Shown here piece after piece: positions 54,227 through 64,000 of a DNA stretch of 64,000 bases. This DNA is from Thiobacillus denitrificans. GTDB lineage: Bacteria > Pseudomonadota > Gammaproteobacteria > Burkholderiales > Thiobacillaceae. Under the pieces are notes generated by a model. It was given only the letters and a program-made list of their open reading frames with translations, did no database searches and was not told where the DNA came from. Positions within the stretch are counted from its first letter, which is position 1. Each line of letters opens with the position of its first letter. The stretch spans positions 83,066 to 147,065 of the forward strand of contig NZ_LDUG01000033.1 of the NCBI RefSeq assembly GCF_001530125.1, read 5' to 3'. Made by a program: the position numbers and the translations under genes.

Positions 54227-55648
54227 TCAATTGCGCTGGTAGACATCCTCGAAGCGCACGATGTCGTCTTCACCGAGATAGGTGCCCGACTGCACCTCGA
54301 TCATGTGCAGGTCTATCTTGCCGGGGTTTTCCAGCCGGTGCGTCGTGCCCAGCGGAATGTAAGTGGACTGGTTTTCGGTCAGCAGCATGATCTCTTCGCC
54401 GCAGGTGACGCTGGCGGTGCCCGACACCACGATCCAGTGCTCGGCGCGATGGTGATGCATCTGCAGGCTGAGCTTCTCGCCCGGCTTGACCATGATGCGC
54501 TTGACCTGGAAGCGCTCACCCTCGTCGATGCCCTCGTACCAGCCCCACGGGCGGTAGACCTGCTTGTGGACGAGGTGCTCGCAACGCTGCTCGGCCTTGA
54601 GGCGGTCGACCAGCTTCTTCACGTCCTGCACCTGGTCCTTGTGCGCCACCAGCACCACGTCGGCGGTTTCCACCACCACCAGGTCCGACACGCCGAGCAT
54701 TGCCACCATGCGGGTTTCGGCGCGGACGAAGTTGTTGCGCGCGTTTTCCAGCATGACGTCGCCACGGGTGGCGTTGCCCTGCTCGTCCTTCACCGCCACG
54801 TCCCACAATGCCGTCCAGGCGCCGATGTCGTTCCAGGCGATGTCGGCCGGCACCACCGCAGCGCGGCGGGTCTTTTCCATCACTGCATAGTCGACCGACT
54901 CCGACGGGCAGGCCTCGAATGCCACCGGGTCCAGTCGCACGAAATCGAGATCGGGCGTGGCAGCATCGAGCGCGGCGCGGCTGGCGTCCAGAATGTCCGG
55001 GCGCAGCGCCTGCAGCTCGTCGAGAAAATCCGATGCGCGGAACAGGAACATGCCGCTGTTCCAGAAATAGTCGCCGGAGTCGACATACTGCTGCGCGGTG
55101 GACAGATCGGGTTTCTCAACGAACGCCGCCACCTGGTGCGCGCCGGCGCTATCCGCCAGCGGCGCGCCCCGGCGAATGTAGCCGTAACCGGTTTCGGGGG
55201 TGGCGGCGACGATGCCGAAGGTGGCGAGGTGGCCGTTCTGCGCCGCCCGCGCCGCTGTGAGGATGGCCGCATGAAACGCCGCCACGTCGCCGATCAGATG
55301 ATCGGCGGGCAGCACCAGCATCAGCGCGTCGGGGTCGTCGCGCGACAGCATCAGCGCAGCCACGGCAATCGCTGGCGCGGTATTGCGGCCCACCGGCTCC
55401 AGCACGATGGCGCGTGGCTGCGTGTCGATCTGACGCATCTGCTCGGCGATCATGAAGCGGTGCTCGACGTTGCACACCATCAGCGGCGCGCCCATTTCCG
55501 GCATGTCCGCCAGACGGCTGACGGTATCCTGCAGCAGGCTGTGGTCGCTGGCGAGCGGCAGCAGCTGCTTGGGCAGGGCCGCGCGCGACAAGGGCCACAG
55601 GCGGGTGCCCGAGCCACCGGAAAGAATGACGGGGTGAATGATGGTCAT
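54227..55648 (-). CDS. manC: Mannose-1-phosphate guanylyltransferase / mannose-6-phosphate isomerase (ManC type)
   Basis: A 473-residue bifunctional enzyme. The N-terminal nucleotidyltransferase has IIHPVILSGGSGTRLWPLSR and QVAAFVEKPDLSTAQQYVDS. The C-terminal cupin isomerase has RPWGWYEGIDEGERFQVKRI and VKPGEKLSLQMHHHRAEHWI with the metal-binding histidines. It makes GDP-mannose for polysaccharides. It is last in the leftward rfb group, 22 bases after rfbD. Confidence 0.95.
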   Translation of the reverse strand: MTIIHPVILSGGSGTRLWPLSRAALPKQLLPLASDHSLLQDTVSRLADMPEMGAPLMVCNVEHRFMIAEQMRQIDTQPRAIVLEPVGRNTAPAIAVAALMLSRDDPDALMLVLPADHLIGDVAAFHAAILTAARAAQNGHLATFGIVAATPETGYGYIRRGAPLADSAGAHQVAAFVEKPDLSTAQQYVDSGDYFWNSGMFLFRASDFLDELQALRPDILDASRAALDAATPDLDFVRLDPVAFEACPSESVDYAVMEKTRRAAVVPADIAWNDIGAWTALWDVAVKDEQGNATRGDVMLENARNNFVRAETRMVAMLGVSDLVVVETADVVLVAHKDQVQDVKKLVDRLKAEQRCEHLVHKQVYRPWGWYEGIDEGERFQVKRIMVKPGEKLSLQMHHHRAEHWIVVSGTASVTCGEEIMLLTENQSTYIPLGTTHRLENPGKIDLHMIEVQSGTYLGEDDIVRFEDVYQRN

Positions 55649-55670
55649 GTCGTGTGTCCTGTTAAAAATA

Positions 55671-56561
55671 TCATTTTATCGATTGCGGAAAATCCTGGTC
55701 CAGACACAGGGCCAGCGCGGTTTCCCAGTCGGGCAGCCGCACCCCGAAGGTCGCTGCCAGCTTGTCGCCGTCCAGTTGCGAGTTGGCCGGACGCGCCGCC
55801 GGCGTGGGATAGCCGGCGGTCGGGATCGCGGTCAGGCAAGCCAGTTTCGCGTCCGTGGCAGCAAGGTGTGCCCGGATCGCTGCGGTAAAGCCGCGCCAGC
55901 TGGTGCGTCCGCCGCAGCTCAGATGATAGATCCCGGACGTTGCAATTTGATCGGGTCGATCCAGCCAGCGCACAATCACCAAAGCCGTTGCCTCGGCGAT
56001 CAGGCGCGACCAGGTCGGCGCGCCAAACTGGTCGTCGACCACCGCCAGGGAATCGCGCTCGCGCAGCAGCCGCTGCATGGTCAGCAGGAAATTGCGCCCG
56101 CGCAGGCCGTAGACCCAGCTGGCGCGCAGGATCAGGTGCGGCGCGCCGGCGCGCGCGACCGCCTGCTCCCCCGCCAGTTTGGTCGCGCCATACACGCCCA
56201 GTGGATTCGGCGCGTCCGCTTCCGTATAGGCAGCGGACTTGCGCCCGTCGAACACGTAATCGGTTGAAAAATGCACCAGCGGAATCCCGCGCGCCGCCGC
56301 AGCCTGCGCCAGCTCGCCCGGCGCGGCCGCGTTGATGGCGTGCGCCAGGTCGGGCTCGGACTCGGCCTGGTCGACCACTGTGTAGGCGGCCGGGTTGACG
56401 ATCAGGTCCGGGGCGATCGCGTCCACCGCGCGGCGGATGCCTGCCGTGTCGGCCAGGTCGAGGCGGCTGCGATCCACCGCGATCACCTCGCCCAGCGGCG
56501 CCAGCGTGCGCTGCAACTCCCAGCCCACCTGGCCGTTGACGCCGGTGAGCAGGATCCTCAC
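55671..56561 (-). CDS. rfbD: dTDP-4-dehydrorhamnose reductase
   Basis: A 296-residue short-chain dehydrogenase. RILLTGVNGQVGWELQRTLA binds NADPH, TDYVFDGRKSAAYTEADAPN and VYGATKLAGEQAVARAGAPH hold the catalytic Tyr-x3-Lys. It completes dTDP-L-rhamnose synthesis. The GTG start overlaps the rfbC stop (GTGA). Confidence 0.95.
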   Translation of the reverse strand: MRILLTGVNGQVGWELQRTLAPLGEVIAVDRSRLDLADTAGIRRAVDAIAPDLIVNPAAYTVVDQAESEPDLAHAINAAAPGELAQAAAARGIPLVHFSTDYVFDGRKSAAYTEADAPNPLGVYGATKLAGEQAVARAGAPHLILRASWVYGLRGRNFLLTMQRLLRERDSLAVVDDQFGAPTWSRLIAEATALVIVRWLDRPDQIATSGIYHLSCGGRTSWRGFTAAIRAHLAATDAKLACLTAIPTAGYPTPAARPANSQLDGDKLAATFGVRLPDWETALALCLDQDFPQSIK

Positions 56562-57100
56562 GCGAACACCTCGCATTCGACGAGCGGCAGGCCGGCCTGG
56601 TCCTTGGCGGACAGCAACGACGCGCCGTCCAGCGGCCAGGCGATGTCGAGTGCCGGATCGTTCCACAGCAGGCAACGCTCGAACTGCGGCGCGTAATAAT
56701 CAGTCGTCTTGTAAAGAAACTCGGCGTAGTCGGACAGCACCTGAAACCCGTGGGCAAACCCCGGCGGGATCCACGCCATCTCGTGCGTCTCGGCCGACAG
56801 GCGGAAGGCGGCGACGCGGCCGAAGTGCGGCGAGCTGCGACGCAGGTCCACCGCCACGTCGAACACCTCGCCCGCTGCCACGCGCACCAGCTTGCCCTGC
56901 GGCTGGCTGATCTGGTAATGCAGGCCGCGCAGCACGCCTTGCGCGGAGCGCGAGTGGTTGTCCTGCACGAACTCGGCGTCGATGCCGAGTTCGGCGAAGG
57001 CCTTGCGGTTGTAGCTTTCGAAAAAGAAGCCGCGCGCGTCGCCGAACACCTTGGGACGCAGCAACAGCACCTCGGGATGCTGGGTTTCGATTACCTGCAT
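56558..57100 (-). CDS. rfbC: dTDP-4-dehydrorhamnose 3,5-epimerase
   Basis: A 180-residue cupin epimerase. It has RPKVFGDARGFFFESYNRKA, FVQDNHSRSAQGVLRGLHYQ with the catalytic histidine, and AWIPPGFAHGFQVLSDYAEF. The ATG overlaps the rfbA stop by one base and its stop overlaps the rfbD start. Confidence 0.95.
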   Translation of the reverse strand: MQVIETQHPEVLLLRPKVFGDARGFFFESYNRKAFAELGIDAEFVQDNHSRSAQGVLRGLHYQISQPQGKLVRVAAGEVFDVAVDLRRSSPHFGRVAAFRLSAETHEMAWIPPGFAHGFQVLSDYAEFLYKTTDYYAPQFERCLLWNDPALDIAWPLDGASLLSAKDQAGLPLVECEVFA

Positions 57101-57984
57101 CAGAACACCCGGTCGTTCAGCACGTCGATCAGATAGCGCCCATAGCCGTTTTTCATCAGGGGCTGCGCCAGCGCTTGCAGTTGGGCAGCGTCGATGAAGC
57201 CCTGGCGGTAGGCGATCTCTTCCGGGCAGGCGATTTTCAGGCCCTGGCGTTTCTCGATGGTCTGGATATAGAGCGCCGCCTCGATCAGCGAGTCGTGGGT
57301 GCCGGTGTCGAGCCAGGCCTGGCCGCGTCCCATCACCTGCACATCGAGCTCGCCCCAGTCGAGGTACTGGCGGTTGACGTCGGTGATCTCCAGTTCGCCG
57401 CGCGGCGACGGTTGCAAGGCACGCGCGACGTCGATCACCCGGTTGTCGTAGAAATACAGGCCGGTGATGGCATAACGCGACTTGGGCTTGGCGGGCTTTT
57501 CCTCCAGGCTGACCGCGCGCCCGGCGGCGTCGAACTCGACCACGCCGTAACGCTCGGGGTCAGTCACAGGATAGGCGAACACGGTGGCGCCGTGCGTGCG
57601 CTGCCCCGCCGCCTGCATGTCCTGGCTCAACTCGTGGCCGTAGAAAATGTTGTCGCCCAGCACCAGGGCGCAGGGATCGGTGCCGATGAAATCGCTGCCG
57701 ATGAGGAAGGCCTGCGCCAGCCCCTCGGGCGCATCCTGAACGGCATATTGAATATTGAGCCCCCACTGCGCGCCGTCGCCCAGCAACTGCTCGAAACGCG
57801 GCGTGTCCTGCGGGGTGGATATCAGCAGGATGTCGCGGATCCCCGCCAGCATCAGCGTGGTCAGCGGGTAATACACCATGGGCTTGTCGTACACCGGCAG
57901 CAGCTGCTTGGAGACCACCTGGGTGATGGGATACAGCCGGGTGCCGGAGCCCCCGGCGAGGATGATGCCTTTGCGTGTAGTCAT
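57100..57984 (-). CDS. rfbA: Glucose-1-phosphate thymidylyltransferase
   Basis: A 294-residue nucleotidyltransferase: [40 protein letters not shown] and [20 protein letters not shown], then [20 protein letters not shown], all follow RmlA. It makes dTDP-glucose and is feedback-inhibited by dTDP-rhamnose in studied relatives. The start is 57984, two bases after the rfbB stop. Confidence 0.96.
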   Translation of the reverse strand: MTTRKGIILAGGSGTRLYPITQVVSKQLLPVYDKPMVYYPLTTLMLAGIRDILLISTPQDTPRFEQLLGDGAQWGLNIQYAVQDAPEGLAQAFLIGSDFIGTDPCALVLGDNIFYGHELSQDMQAAGQRTHGATVFAYPVTDPERYGVVEFDAAGRAVSLEEKPAKPKSRYAITGLYFYDNRVIDVARALQPSPRGELEITDVNRQYLDWGELDVQVMGRGQAWLDTGTHDSLIEAALYIQTIEKRQGLKIACPEEIAYRQGFIDAAQLQALAQPLMKNGYGRYLIDVLNDRVF

Positions 57985-57986
57985 GT

Positions 57987-59048
57987 CTAGCGTGCTGCGT
58001 AATTCTCCGAAACCCAGTTGCGGTATTCGCCGCTGGTGACGTGGGCCACCCACTCCTGATTATTCAGATACCACGCCACCGTCTTCCTGATCCCGCTCTC
58101 GAAGGTCTCGGCGGGCGTCCAGCCGAGTTCGCGCTCGATCTTGGTGGCATCGATCGCATAGCGCTGGTCGTGGCCGGGGCGATCCTTGACGAAGGTCATC
58201 AGGCTGGCGTGCGGCGTAATCGGCGAGCCGGGATGCAGCTCGTCGAGGATGGCGCACAGCGTCTCCACCACCTCGAGGTTGGTCTTTTCGTTGCAGCCGC
58301 CGATGTTGTAGGTCTCCCCCAGCCGCCCGGCCTCCAGCACCCGCCGAATCGCGCTGCAATGGTCGCTGACGTACAGCCAGTCGCGGACATTGCTGCCGTC
58401 GCCGTAGATCGGCAGCGGCTTGCCCGCCAGCGCGTTGTGGATGACCAGCGGGACAAGTTTTTCTGGAAACTGCAGCGGCCCGTAATTGTTCGAGCAGTTG
58501 GTGGTCAGCACCGGCAGGCCGTAGGTGTGATGATAGGCGCGCACCAGATGATCCGAGGCGGCTTTCGACGCCGAATATGGGCTGTTCGGCGCAAACGGCG
58601 TGGTTTCGGAAAACGCCGGATCGGCGGGACCAAGCGAGCCGTACACTTCGTCGGTCGACACGTGCAGGAAACGGAACGCCGCCTGCTCGTCTGCAGGCAA
58701 CCGCGACCAATGCGCGCGCACCGATTCCAGCAGCTTGAAGGTGCCGACCACATTGGTCTCGATGAACTCGCCGGGGCCCTGGATGGAGCGGTCAACGTGG
58801 CTTTCGGCCGCGAAATTGACCACTGCGCGGGGGCGGTATTGCTGCAGCAGCGCATCGACCGTCGCGCGGTCGCCGATGTCGCCCTGCACGAAAACATGCC
58901 GCGCGTCGCCGCGCAACGGCCGCAGGTTCTCGAGGTTGCCCGCATAGGTCAGCTTGTCGAGGTTGACGACGGCTTCATCGCCCACCGCCAGCCAGTCCAG
59001 AACGAAATTGGCGCCGATAAAACCGGCGCCGCCTGTCACCAGAATCAT
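57987..59048 (-). CDS. rfbB: dTDP-glucose 4,6-dehydratase
   Basis: A 353-residue NAD-dependent dehydratase: [20 protein letters not shown] binds [23 protein letters not shown] carries the active-site Thr-Asp-Glu, and [20 protein letters not shown] the Tyr-x3-Lys. It is the first of the four rhamnose genes in transcription order B-A-C-D. Confidence 0.96.
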   Translation of the reverse strand: MILVTGGAGFIGANFVLDWLAVGDEAVVNLDKLTYAGNLENLRPLRGDARHVFVQGDIGDRATVDALLQQYRPRAVVNFAAESHVDRSIQGPGEFIETNVVGTFKLLESVRAHWSRLPADEQAAFRFLHVSTDEVYGSLGPADPAFSETTPFAPNSPYSASKAASDHLVRAYHHTYGLPVLTTNCSNNYGPLQFPEKLVPLVIHNALAGKPLPIYGDGSNVRDWLYVSDHCSAIRRVLEAGRLGETYNIGGCNEKTNLEVVETLCAILDELHPGSPITPHASLMTFVKDRPGHDQRYAIDATKIERELGWTPAETFESGIRKTVAWYLNNQEWVAHVTSGEYRNWVSENYAAR

Positions 59049-59056
59049 AGGAGGAA

Positions 59057-60001
59057 TTAGTTGGCAGGTTTTTCTTCGGCTTTGTCGCTCGCAGCTTTGT
59101 CGCTCTCGACTGTGTCGCCGGCAGCCTTGTCGTCTTCGGCTTTTACTTCGGCAGCGGGCGCATAGCCGGTTGCATACTCGACTTTGGCAGCTTCGCGCAG
59201 CTTTTTCAGATCCGCCGCCATCAATTCCTTGCGTTTCTCGGCCATCAGGGCCCGCTCGATGGCGTTATGCGCCTGTTCCAGCGAAGCAGGCTGCGACTGG
59301 CTTTCCTGCAGCTGCTGAACCAGCACATGCCCGGGGCGTCCCGGCAAAATCGTCACCTGGCCGTCCTTCATCTGGCTGAGGCGACCCAGCAAAGGTGCCG
59401 GGATCTGTTCGGCCGGCTTGACAGCCATGGCGGTCTTGCCCTCGATGCCCTGCTCCTTGATCCAGTTGACGAAATCGCCCATGGAATGGCTGCTTTTGAG
59501 TTTGGCCTCGACTTCGGATATGCGCGCTGGATCCAGTTTCAGTTCAAGTTCCTGGATGCGGTAAATCCGCCGCTCGGAAAAAAGCTCGGGATGCTGGCTG
59601 TAATAATCGGCGATCTCGGATTCAGAGGGTTTCGCAACATCCCTGAAGCTGCGCTCCGCATAAGTCTCCGCCAACACCTGGCGGCTGGCCTGCGCCATCG
59701 CAAATCCAACCTCGGGCTCCTTGTCCAGTCCTGCACTTTTGGCGGCCTGCGCCACCAGACGCTGATCGATCAAGGCCTGCAGCACCCGGGGTTTGGCCTC
59801 GGCTGCCTGCGTCTCGTCCAGCTCACCCAAACGGGAAAGTGCCACGTTCAACTCGGCTTCGCTGATCTTGTCTCCCCCCACCGTCGCCACGGTTTCGCTT
59901 TTCACGGCTGGGGCGGTCGCGTCAGTGGCGGGTTTTTCACAGCCGGACAACAACACGGCGAGAGCGGTCAGGGCAATAAACGTCGCATGGCAGGGTTTCA
60001 T
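59057..60001 (-). CDS. EpsD-family peptidyl-prolyl cis-trans isomerase lipoprotein
   Basis: A 314-residue protein with a lipoprotein signal ([15 protein letters not shown], lipobox LSGC) and a SurA/PpiD-like layout: an N-terminal helical part ([40 protein letters not shown]), a parvulin-like region ([20 protein letters not shown] onward) and a charged, repetitive tail ([20 protein letters not shown]). EpsD proteins assist exopolysaccharide export systems. The gene is 8 bases upstream of rfbB, linking it to polysaccharide synthesis. Confidence 0.8.
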   Translation of the reverse strand: MKPCHATFIALTALAVLLSGCEKPATDATAPAVKSETVATVGGDKISEAELNVALSRLGELDETQAAEAKPRVLQALIDQRLVAQAAKSAGLDKEPEVGFAMAQASRQVLAETYAERSFRDVAKPSESEIADYYSQHPELFSERRIYRIQELELKLDPARISEVEAKLKSSHSMGDFVNWIKEQGIEGKTAMAVKPAEQIPAPLLGRLSQMKDGQVTILPGRPGHVLVQQLQESQSQPASLEQAHNAIERALMAEKRKELMAADLKKLREAAKVEYATGYAPAAEVKAEDDKAAGDTVESDKAASDKAEEKPAN

Positions 60002-60158
60002 ATGCACTCCAGTTAGCAGGATGGGTGCCGTATGGTGCGGGATTCAGCCGCATTCAGCAAGTCAGGATACCGCCCGCCATGCCGGCCGGCAGCATGTGCT
60101 CGCTGTTGACTTCCTTGCCTGCGCCCGGTTTGCCGGGCGCAGCTCACCCATTCAAGGC

Positions 60159-60758
60159 TTACAGGCCATCCTCAGCCATTCCTCGCGGACCCGAAGATTG
60201 ACGGGCTTCCCTCAGCGCCCGGGCCGCTCTCTCCTTCGCGGTTTCCCTCGGAGCGGCATCAGCCATCCCTCGCGGGCCGGCAGATTGACGAGCTGCCTTC
60301 AAGGCTATGGCAGATCTTTCCTTGGCGGCCTGTTCATCTTTCACGCGCTGCATCGCCAGGGCCACCTGACGATCACGCGCAGCCTGCTCCGCCTGTTTCG
60401 CGGCCAGTTCCGCCCGTTTCGCGGCCTCCTGACGGGCCTGCGCCTGGGCGGCTTCCCTGGCCTGTCGCTGCCTGGCTTCCTGGGCCTGTCGCTGCTCGGC
60501 TGCCTCCTTGATCGCCTGCTGGCGCGCCCGCTCGGCCCCTCTCTTACGTTCCGCTTCCTGTTGCGCCTTCTGCGCTTCCATGCGGGCTCGCGCTTTCTTG
60601 AGATCTTCTTGCATCTGGGCGCCGGTCTGGCGGATGCGCTCGCCAGCTTTCGCCAATTCATCACCGGAAACGGCCGTGTTCTCGGCCGCATGGACACAGA
60701 CCGGCAATAGGCTAAACAGGGTGACAACAGCAAAACGTGATGCGTGGTGGAGGTTCAT
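60159..60758 (-). CDS. Secreted coiled-coil protein with repeated C-terminal motif, unknown function
   Basis: A 199-residue protein with a signal peptide (MNLHHASRFAVVTLFSLLPV, cleavage near VHA-AEN) and a long stretch rich in alanine, arginine, glutamine and glutamate (about 35-150) that should form a coiled coil. The C-terminus repeats one unit twice: KAARQSAGPRGMADAAP and REARQSSGPRGMAEDGL. The start at 60758 has GGAAGGAAT upstream. No family is recognised; the motif could be a surface or binding tag. Confidence 0.75.
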   Translation of the reverse strand: MNLHHASRFAVVTLFSLLPVCVHAAENTAVSGDELAKAGERIRQTGAQMQEDLKKARARMEAQKAQQEAERKRGAERARQQAIKEAAEQRQAQEARQRQAREAAQAQARQEAAKRAELAAKQAEQAARDRQVALAMQRVKDEQAAKERSAIALKAARQSAGPRGMADAAPRETAKERAARALREARQSSGPRGMAEDGL

Positions 60759-60915
60759 TGTTATTCCTTCCGTCTGGGCGAATGTGCCACAGGCGCGGTA
60801 TTCCCCCATCTCCCCGGCATTCATGAATACATGAAGCCGGAAACAGGATCAGTTACTGAAATACACGCCTGCTGCTTGTTCGCTTAACGACCACACACGC
60901 AAAATCTTTACGGCA

Positions 60916-63171
60916 TTACGCTGGAACCGCCTCTTCAAACTCCAGGCAGACCTTTTGGTTGGCGTCGATATCGATGGTCACCCGCCCACCGCGCGCCAGT
61001 TTGCCGAACAGCAGTTCATCGGCCAGCGCCTTGCGGATGGTGTCCTGGATCAGTCGCGCCATCGGCCGCGCGCCCATCAGCGGATCGAAGCCATGTTTGG
61101 CCAGATAGGCTTTCAGCGCGTCGGTAAACACCGCCTCGACTTTCTTTTCGTGCAACTGCTCCTCCAACTGCATCAGGAACTTGTCCACCACTTGCAGGAT
61201 GATCGGCTCAGAGAGCGACGCAAACGGAATGATCGCGTCGAGACGATTCCTGAACTCCGGCGTGAACATGCGCTTGATTTCGCCCATCTCGTCGCCGCTT
61301 TCGCGCGAGTTGGAAAAACCGATCGATGCCTTGTTGAGCATTTCCGCCCCCGCGTTGGTCGTCATGACCAGCACCACGTTACGGAAATCGGCCTTGCGCC
61401 CGTTCGTATCGGTCAGCGTGCCGTGGTCCATCACCTGCAGCAGCACATTGAAAATATCCGGATGGGCCTTTTCGACTTCATCAAGCAAAACAACGGCATA
61501 GGGATGCTTATTAACAGCCTCCGTCAATAGTCCACCTTGGTCGAAACCCACATAGCCGGGCGGCGCGCCGATCAGCCGCGACACCGCATGGCGCTCCATG
61601 TATTCCGACATGTCGAAGCGGATCAGTTCGACACCCAGCACATAGGCCAACTGGCGCGCGACCTCGGTCTTGCCAACCCCGGTGGGGCCGGAGAACAGGA
61701 AGTTGCCGATCGGTTTCTGGGGATTGCCGAGGCCGCTGCGCGACATCTTGATCGCAGTGGCCAGCGCATCGATGGCCACATCCTGGCCGAACACCACCGC
61801 CTTCAGGTCACGATCCAGCGTCTTCAGCGAGCTCCTGTCGTCGGACGACACGGTCTTGGGCGGGATGCGCGCGATCTTGGCAATGATGTCCTCGATCTCG
61901 CGCGGCGTGATCGTCCGTTTCTGCCTGGATTTCGGCAGGATGCGCTGCGCCGCGCCCGCCTCGTCGATGACGTCGATCGCCTTGTCCGGCAGATGGCGGT
62001 CGTTGATGTAGCGCGCTGACAGCTGCGCCGCCGTGGTCAGCGCGGCCGCCGTATATTTGACGCCATGATGGTCTTCGAAACGCGATTTCAGGCCGCGCAG
62101 GATCGCCACGGTTTCGTCGACCGAGGGTTCCGGTACGTCGATTTTCTGAAAACGCCGCGATAAGGCGTGGTCTTTCTCGAAAATGCCGCGATATTCAGTG
62201 TACGTGGTCGCACCAATGCAGCGCAGATTGCCCGACGACAGCGCCGGCTTCAGCAGGTTGGACGCATCGAGCGTGCCGCCGGACGCCGCCCCGGCACCGA
62301 CCAGAGTGTGAATTTCGTCGATGAACAGGATCGCCTTGGGATTGTCGGTCAACTGCTTCAGCACGCCCTTCAGGCGCTGCTCGAAATCGCCGCGGTATTT
62401 GGTGCCGGCGAGCAAGGCGCCCATGTCCAGCGAATACACCGTGCTTTGCGCCAGGATGTCGGGCACCGCGCCTTCAACGATGCGGCGCGCCAAGCCTTCG
62501 GCAATGGCGGTCTTGCCCACGCCGGCCTCGCCCACCAGCAAGGGATTGTTCTTGCGCCGACGGCACAGGGTTTGGATCACGCGCACGAGTTCCTGTTCGC
62601 GCCCGATCAGGGGGTCGATCTTGCCGGCCAGCGCCTGCGTATTCAGATTCTGCGCAAAGCTGTCGAGCGGCGAAGCGGCAGGCGCATCGGTATAGGGCTC
62701 GCTGGGCTCATCCGCGCGCGGCAACGGTTCGCCCTGCGGAGTCTTGGTGATGCCGTGCGAGATGAAATTGACGATATCGAGCCGTGTCACCCCCTGCTGG
62801 GTGAGGAAATACACCGCATGCGAGTCCTTTTCGCCGAATACCGCCACCAACACGTTGGCACCGGTCACTTCCTTCTTGCCGGACGACTGTACATGCAGGA
62901 TCGCACGCTGGATCACGCGCTGGAAGCCGAGCGTGGGCTGGGTATCAACCTCGCCCTCGCCCACCATCTTGGGCGTGTGTTCCTCGATGAACGAACCAAG
63001 CTGTTCGCGCATGAGTTCGATATTGGCACCGCACGCGCGCAGCACTTCCACCGCGGACGGATTGTCCAGCATGGCCATCAGCAGGTGTTCCACCGAAATG
63101 AATTCGTGGCGCTTCTGCCGGGCATCCATGAATGCCATATGCAGCGTGACTTCGAGTTCCTGGGCAATCAT
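60916..63171 (-). CDS. clpA: ATP-dependent Clp protease ATP-binding subunit ClpA
   Basis: A 751-residue double AAA+ unfoldase. The N-domain (1-145) binds ClpS. D1 has Walker [16 protein letters not shown] and D2 has [39 protein letters not shown] and [20 protein letters not shown] are D1 signatures. It feeds N-degron substrates to ClpP. It starts directly after the clpS stop. Confidence 0.97.
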   Translation of the reverse strand: MIAQELEVTLHMAFMDARQKRHEFISVEHLLMAMLDNPSAVEVLRACGANIELMREQLGSFIEEHTPKMVGEGEVDTQPTLGFQRVIQRAILHVQSSGKKEVTGANVLVAVFGEKDSHAVYFLTQQGVTRLDIVNFISHGITKTPQGEPLPRADEPSEPYTDAPAASPLDSFAQNLNTQALAGKIDPLIGREQELVRVIQTLCRRRKNNPLLVGEAGVGKTAIAEGLARRIVEGAVPDILAQSTVYSLDMGALLAGTKYRGDFEQRLKGVLKQLTDNPKAILFIDEIHTLVGAGAASGGTLDASNLLKPALSSGNLRCIGATTYTEYRGIFEKDHALSRRFQKIDVPEPSVDETVAILRGLKSRFEDHHGVKYTAAALTTAAQLSARYINDRHLPDKAIDVIDEAGAAQRILPKSRQKRTITPREIEDIIAKIARIPPKTVSSDDRSSLKTLDRDLKAVVFGQDVAIDALATAIKMSRSGLGNPQKPIGNFLFSGPTGVGKTEVARQLAYVLGVELIRFDMSEYMERHAVSRLIGAPPGYVGFDQGGLLTEAVNKHPYAVVLLDEVEKAHPDIFNVLLQVMDHGTLTDTNGRKADFRNVVLVMTTNAGAEMLNKASIGFSNSRESGDEMGEIKRMFTPEFRNRLDAIIPFASLSEPIILQVVDKFLMQLEEQLHEKKVEAVFTDALKAYLAKHGFDPLMGARPMARLIQDTIRKALADELLFGKLARGGRVTIDIDANQKVCLEFEEAVPA

Positions 63172-63480
63172 CTAACTTTCCTCCATCGTACATTGCAGCG
63201 GATGCTGGTGCTGCCGCGCGAAATCCATAACCTGTTCGACCTTGGTGTTGGCGATATCCCTGGGATATACCCCGCACACGCCTACACCCTCAGTATGGAC
63301 TTTGAGCATGATTTGTGTCGCCCGTTCTTCGTCGATGCCAAAAAACTTCTTGAGGACATGCACCACGAATTCCATCGGGGTGTAGTCGTCGTTCAGCAGC
63401 AGCACCTTGTACAAGGGCGGCGGCTTCGCTTTGGCCACAGACGGTTCAAGTAGGGTACTGCCTTCTCGCTTGGTTGCCAT
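63172..63480 (-). CDS. clpS: ATP-dependent Clp protease adapter ClpS
   Basis: A 102-residue adaptor: [20 protein letters not shown] and [20 protein letters not shown], then [20 protein letters not shown], are the conserved ClpS core that recognises N-terminal destabilising residues. The clpS-clpA order with no gap is the usual one. Confidence 0.97.
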   Translation of the reverse strand: MATKREGSTLLEPSVAKAKPPPLYKVLLLNDDYTPMEFVVHVLKKFFGIDEERATQIMLKVHTEGVGVCGVYPRDIANTKVEQVMDFARQHQHPLQCTMEES

Positions 63481-63787
63481 AGCCCGAATAAGCCTGAATT
63501 ACTGGCTTTATTTTGATGTGATGGGAGGAATTTTCAAGCCCGCTGGAAGTAGGGCCAAAGCATCAGTTGGATGCACGGGGCCAAAGGCAGAAAAAGAGGT
63601 CGTCTCGCCGCGTTGCATCCCACTACCGCGGGTTCGACGATAAATTCAGTGTAACAGTTTTCCTTCTCGGCTTTTCCTGTAGGAACTGTTCTACGTTCAG
63701 GTTGAATGACCCTCGCGCCTCATCCCCCGTCACACGCACGCAACACTTCCCGCCTATCGTCCCCGGTCAGCACTCCCCCAACCCAGC
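63481..63787. promoter_or_regulatory. Divergent promoter region of clpS and the EAL gene
   Basis: A 307-base non-coding stretch between divergent starts, which must hold both promoters. No hairpin, repeat or clear sigma-70 box stands out by eye. Confidence 0.4.
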
Positions 63788-64000
63788 ATGAGGCACGAAG
63801 AAATGCGCCAGCATCTGCAAGACATTCTGGCCAACGCACGGCTGGTCACCCTGCTGCAGCCCGTGCTCGACCTGGTCGAAGGGCGGGTGATGGCTTACGA
63901 GGCGCTGTCGCGCGGGCCGTCTAACAGCCCGCTGCATGCCCCGGAGGCGCTGTTCCGCGTCGCCGCACAACACGGCTTGCTGCCGGCGCTGGACTGGGCC
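63788..64000 (+). CDS. EAL-domain protein, 5' end only
   Basis: The first 71 residues are visible. After a short leader (MRHEEMRQHLQDILANARLV), TLLQPVLDLVEGRVMAYEAL and SRGPSNSPLHAPEALFRVAA match the start of an EAL domain, with the EALSRGP segment corresponding to the signature motif. Intact EAL domains hydrolyse c-di-GMP. The remainder, including the metal-binding residues and any GGDEF or sensor domain, lies outside the window. Confidence 0.85.
   Translation, partial: MRHEEMRQHLQDILANARLVTLLQPVLDLVEGRVMAYEALSRGPSNSPLHAPEALFRVAAQHGLLPALDWA

Overview
The window looks like the chromosome of a GC-rich, motile betaproteobacterium. Gene content and order fit a Thiobacillus-like or other Nitrosomonadales genome, but the genus is an inference. 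The signs are FlhDC together with FlhF/FlhG, two stator pairs (MotAB and MotCD), the infC-rpmI-rplT-pheS-pheT-ihfA-merR-tRNA-Pro block, and scpA-scpB-rluB. Nearly everything is ordinary core genome except a decayed chromosomal integron at about 30.3-36.3 kb and a selenium/thiohistidine locus at 8.4-14.7 kb.

Layout, left half. 1-3.5 kb: the 5' part of rlhA (23S rRNA hydroxylation), two YceI proteins, a cytochrome b561 and a MarR regulator with a perfect inverted-repeat operator. 3.6-4.7 kb: a scar where the 5' part of a gntR gene is joined to the 3' end of a flavin/iron-sulfur oxidoreductase gene. 5.0-8.4 kb: molybdenum cofactor genes (moaE, moaD, moeA, mobB, and divergent moaA). 8.4-14.7 kb: an EgtB/SenA-type enzyme, a SelD-type selenophosphate synthetase, EgtD, SelO, and two unknown genes packed behind selO. 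14.8-24.6 kb: sodB, tRNA-Pro(GGG), the translation block ending in thrS, tRNA-Val(GAC), thpR and ispF. 24.6-30 kb: ispD, ftsK, trxB, an Smr protein and bcp.

The integron (about 30.3-36.3 kb) has a frameshifted intI on the + strand, an attI region, and nine attC sites delimiting nine cassettes that run leftward on the minus strand. The cassettes carry three small membrane proteins, a secreted protein, a truncated-hemoglobin gene broken by a short mobile repeat, a coiled-coil ORF in inverted orientation, a NERD-domain protein, a HigB/HigA pair and a BrnT/CopG-type pair. Copies of a palindromic intergenic repeat lie on both sides of it.

Right half. 36.5-38.9 kb: rluB, scpB, scpA. 39.3-42.5 kb: mazE/mazF and lon. 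42.5-54 kb: a flagellar locus read leftward (flhD, flhC, a methyltransferase, motA, motB, flhB, flhA, flhF, flhG, fliA, motC, motD) with a likely sigma-28 promoter before motA. 54.2-60 kb: nucleotide-sugar genes (manC and the dTDP-rhamnose set rfbBACD) behind an EpsD-like prolyl isomerase. 60.1-63.5 kb: a repeat-rich secreted protein, clpA and clpS. The window ends in the start of an EAL-domain gene.

The strongest leads are the selD/egtB-senA/egtD/selO locus without a visible selenosugar synthase, the integron with its frozen integrase and operator-like palindrome, and the globin cassette whose reading frame is restored exactly when one 121-bp insertion unit is removed.
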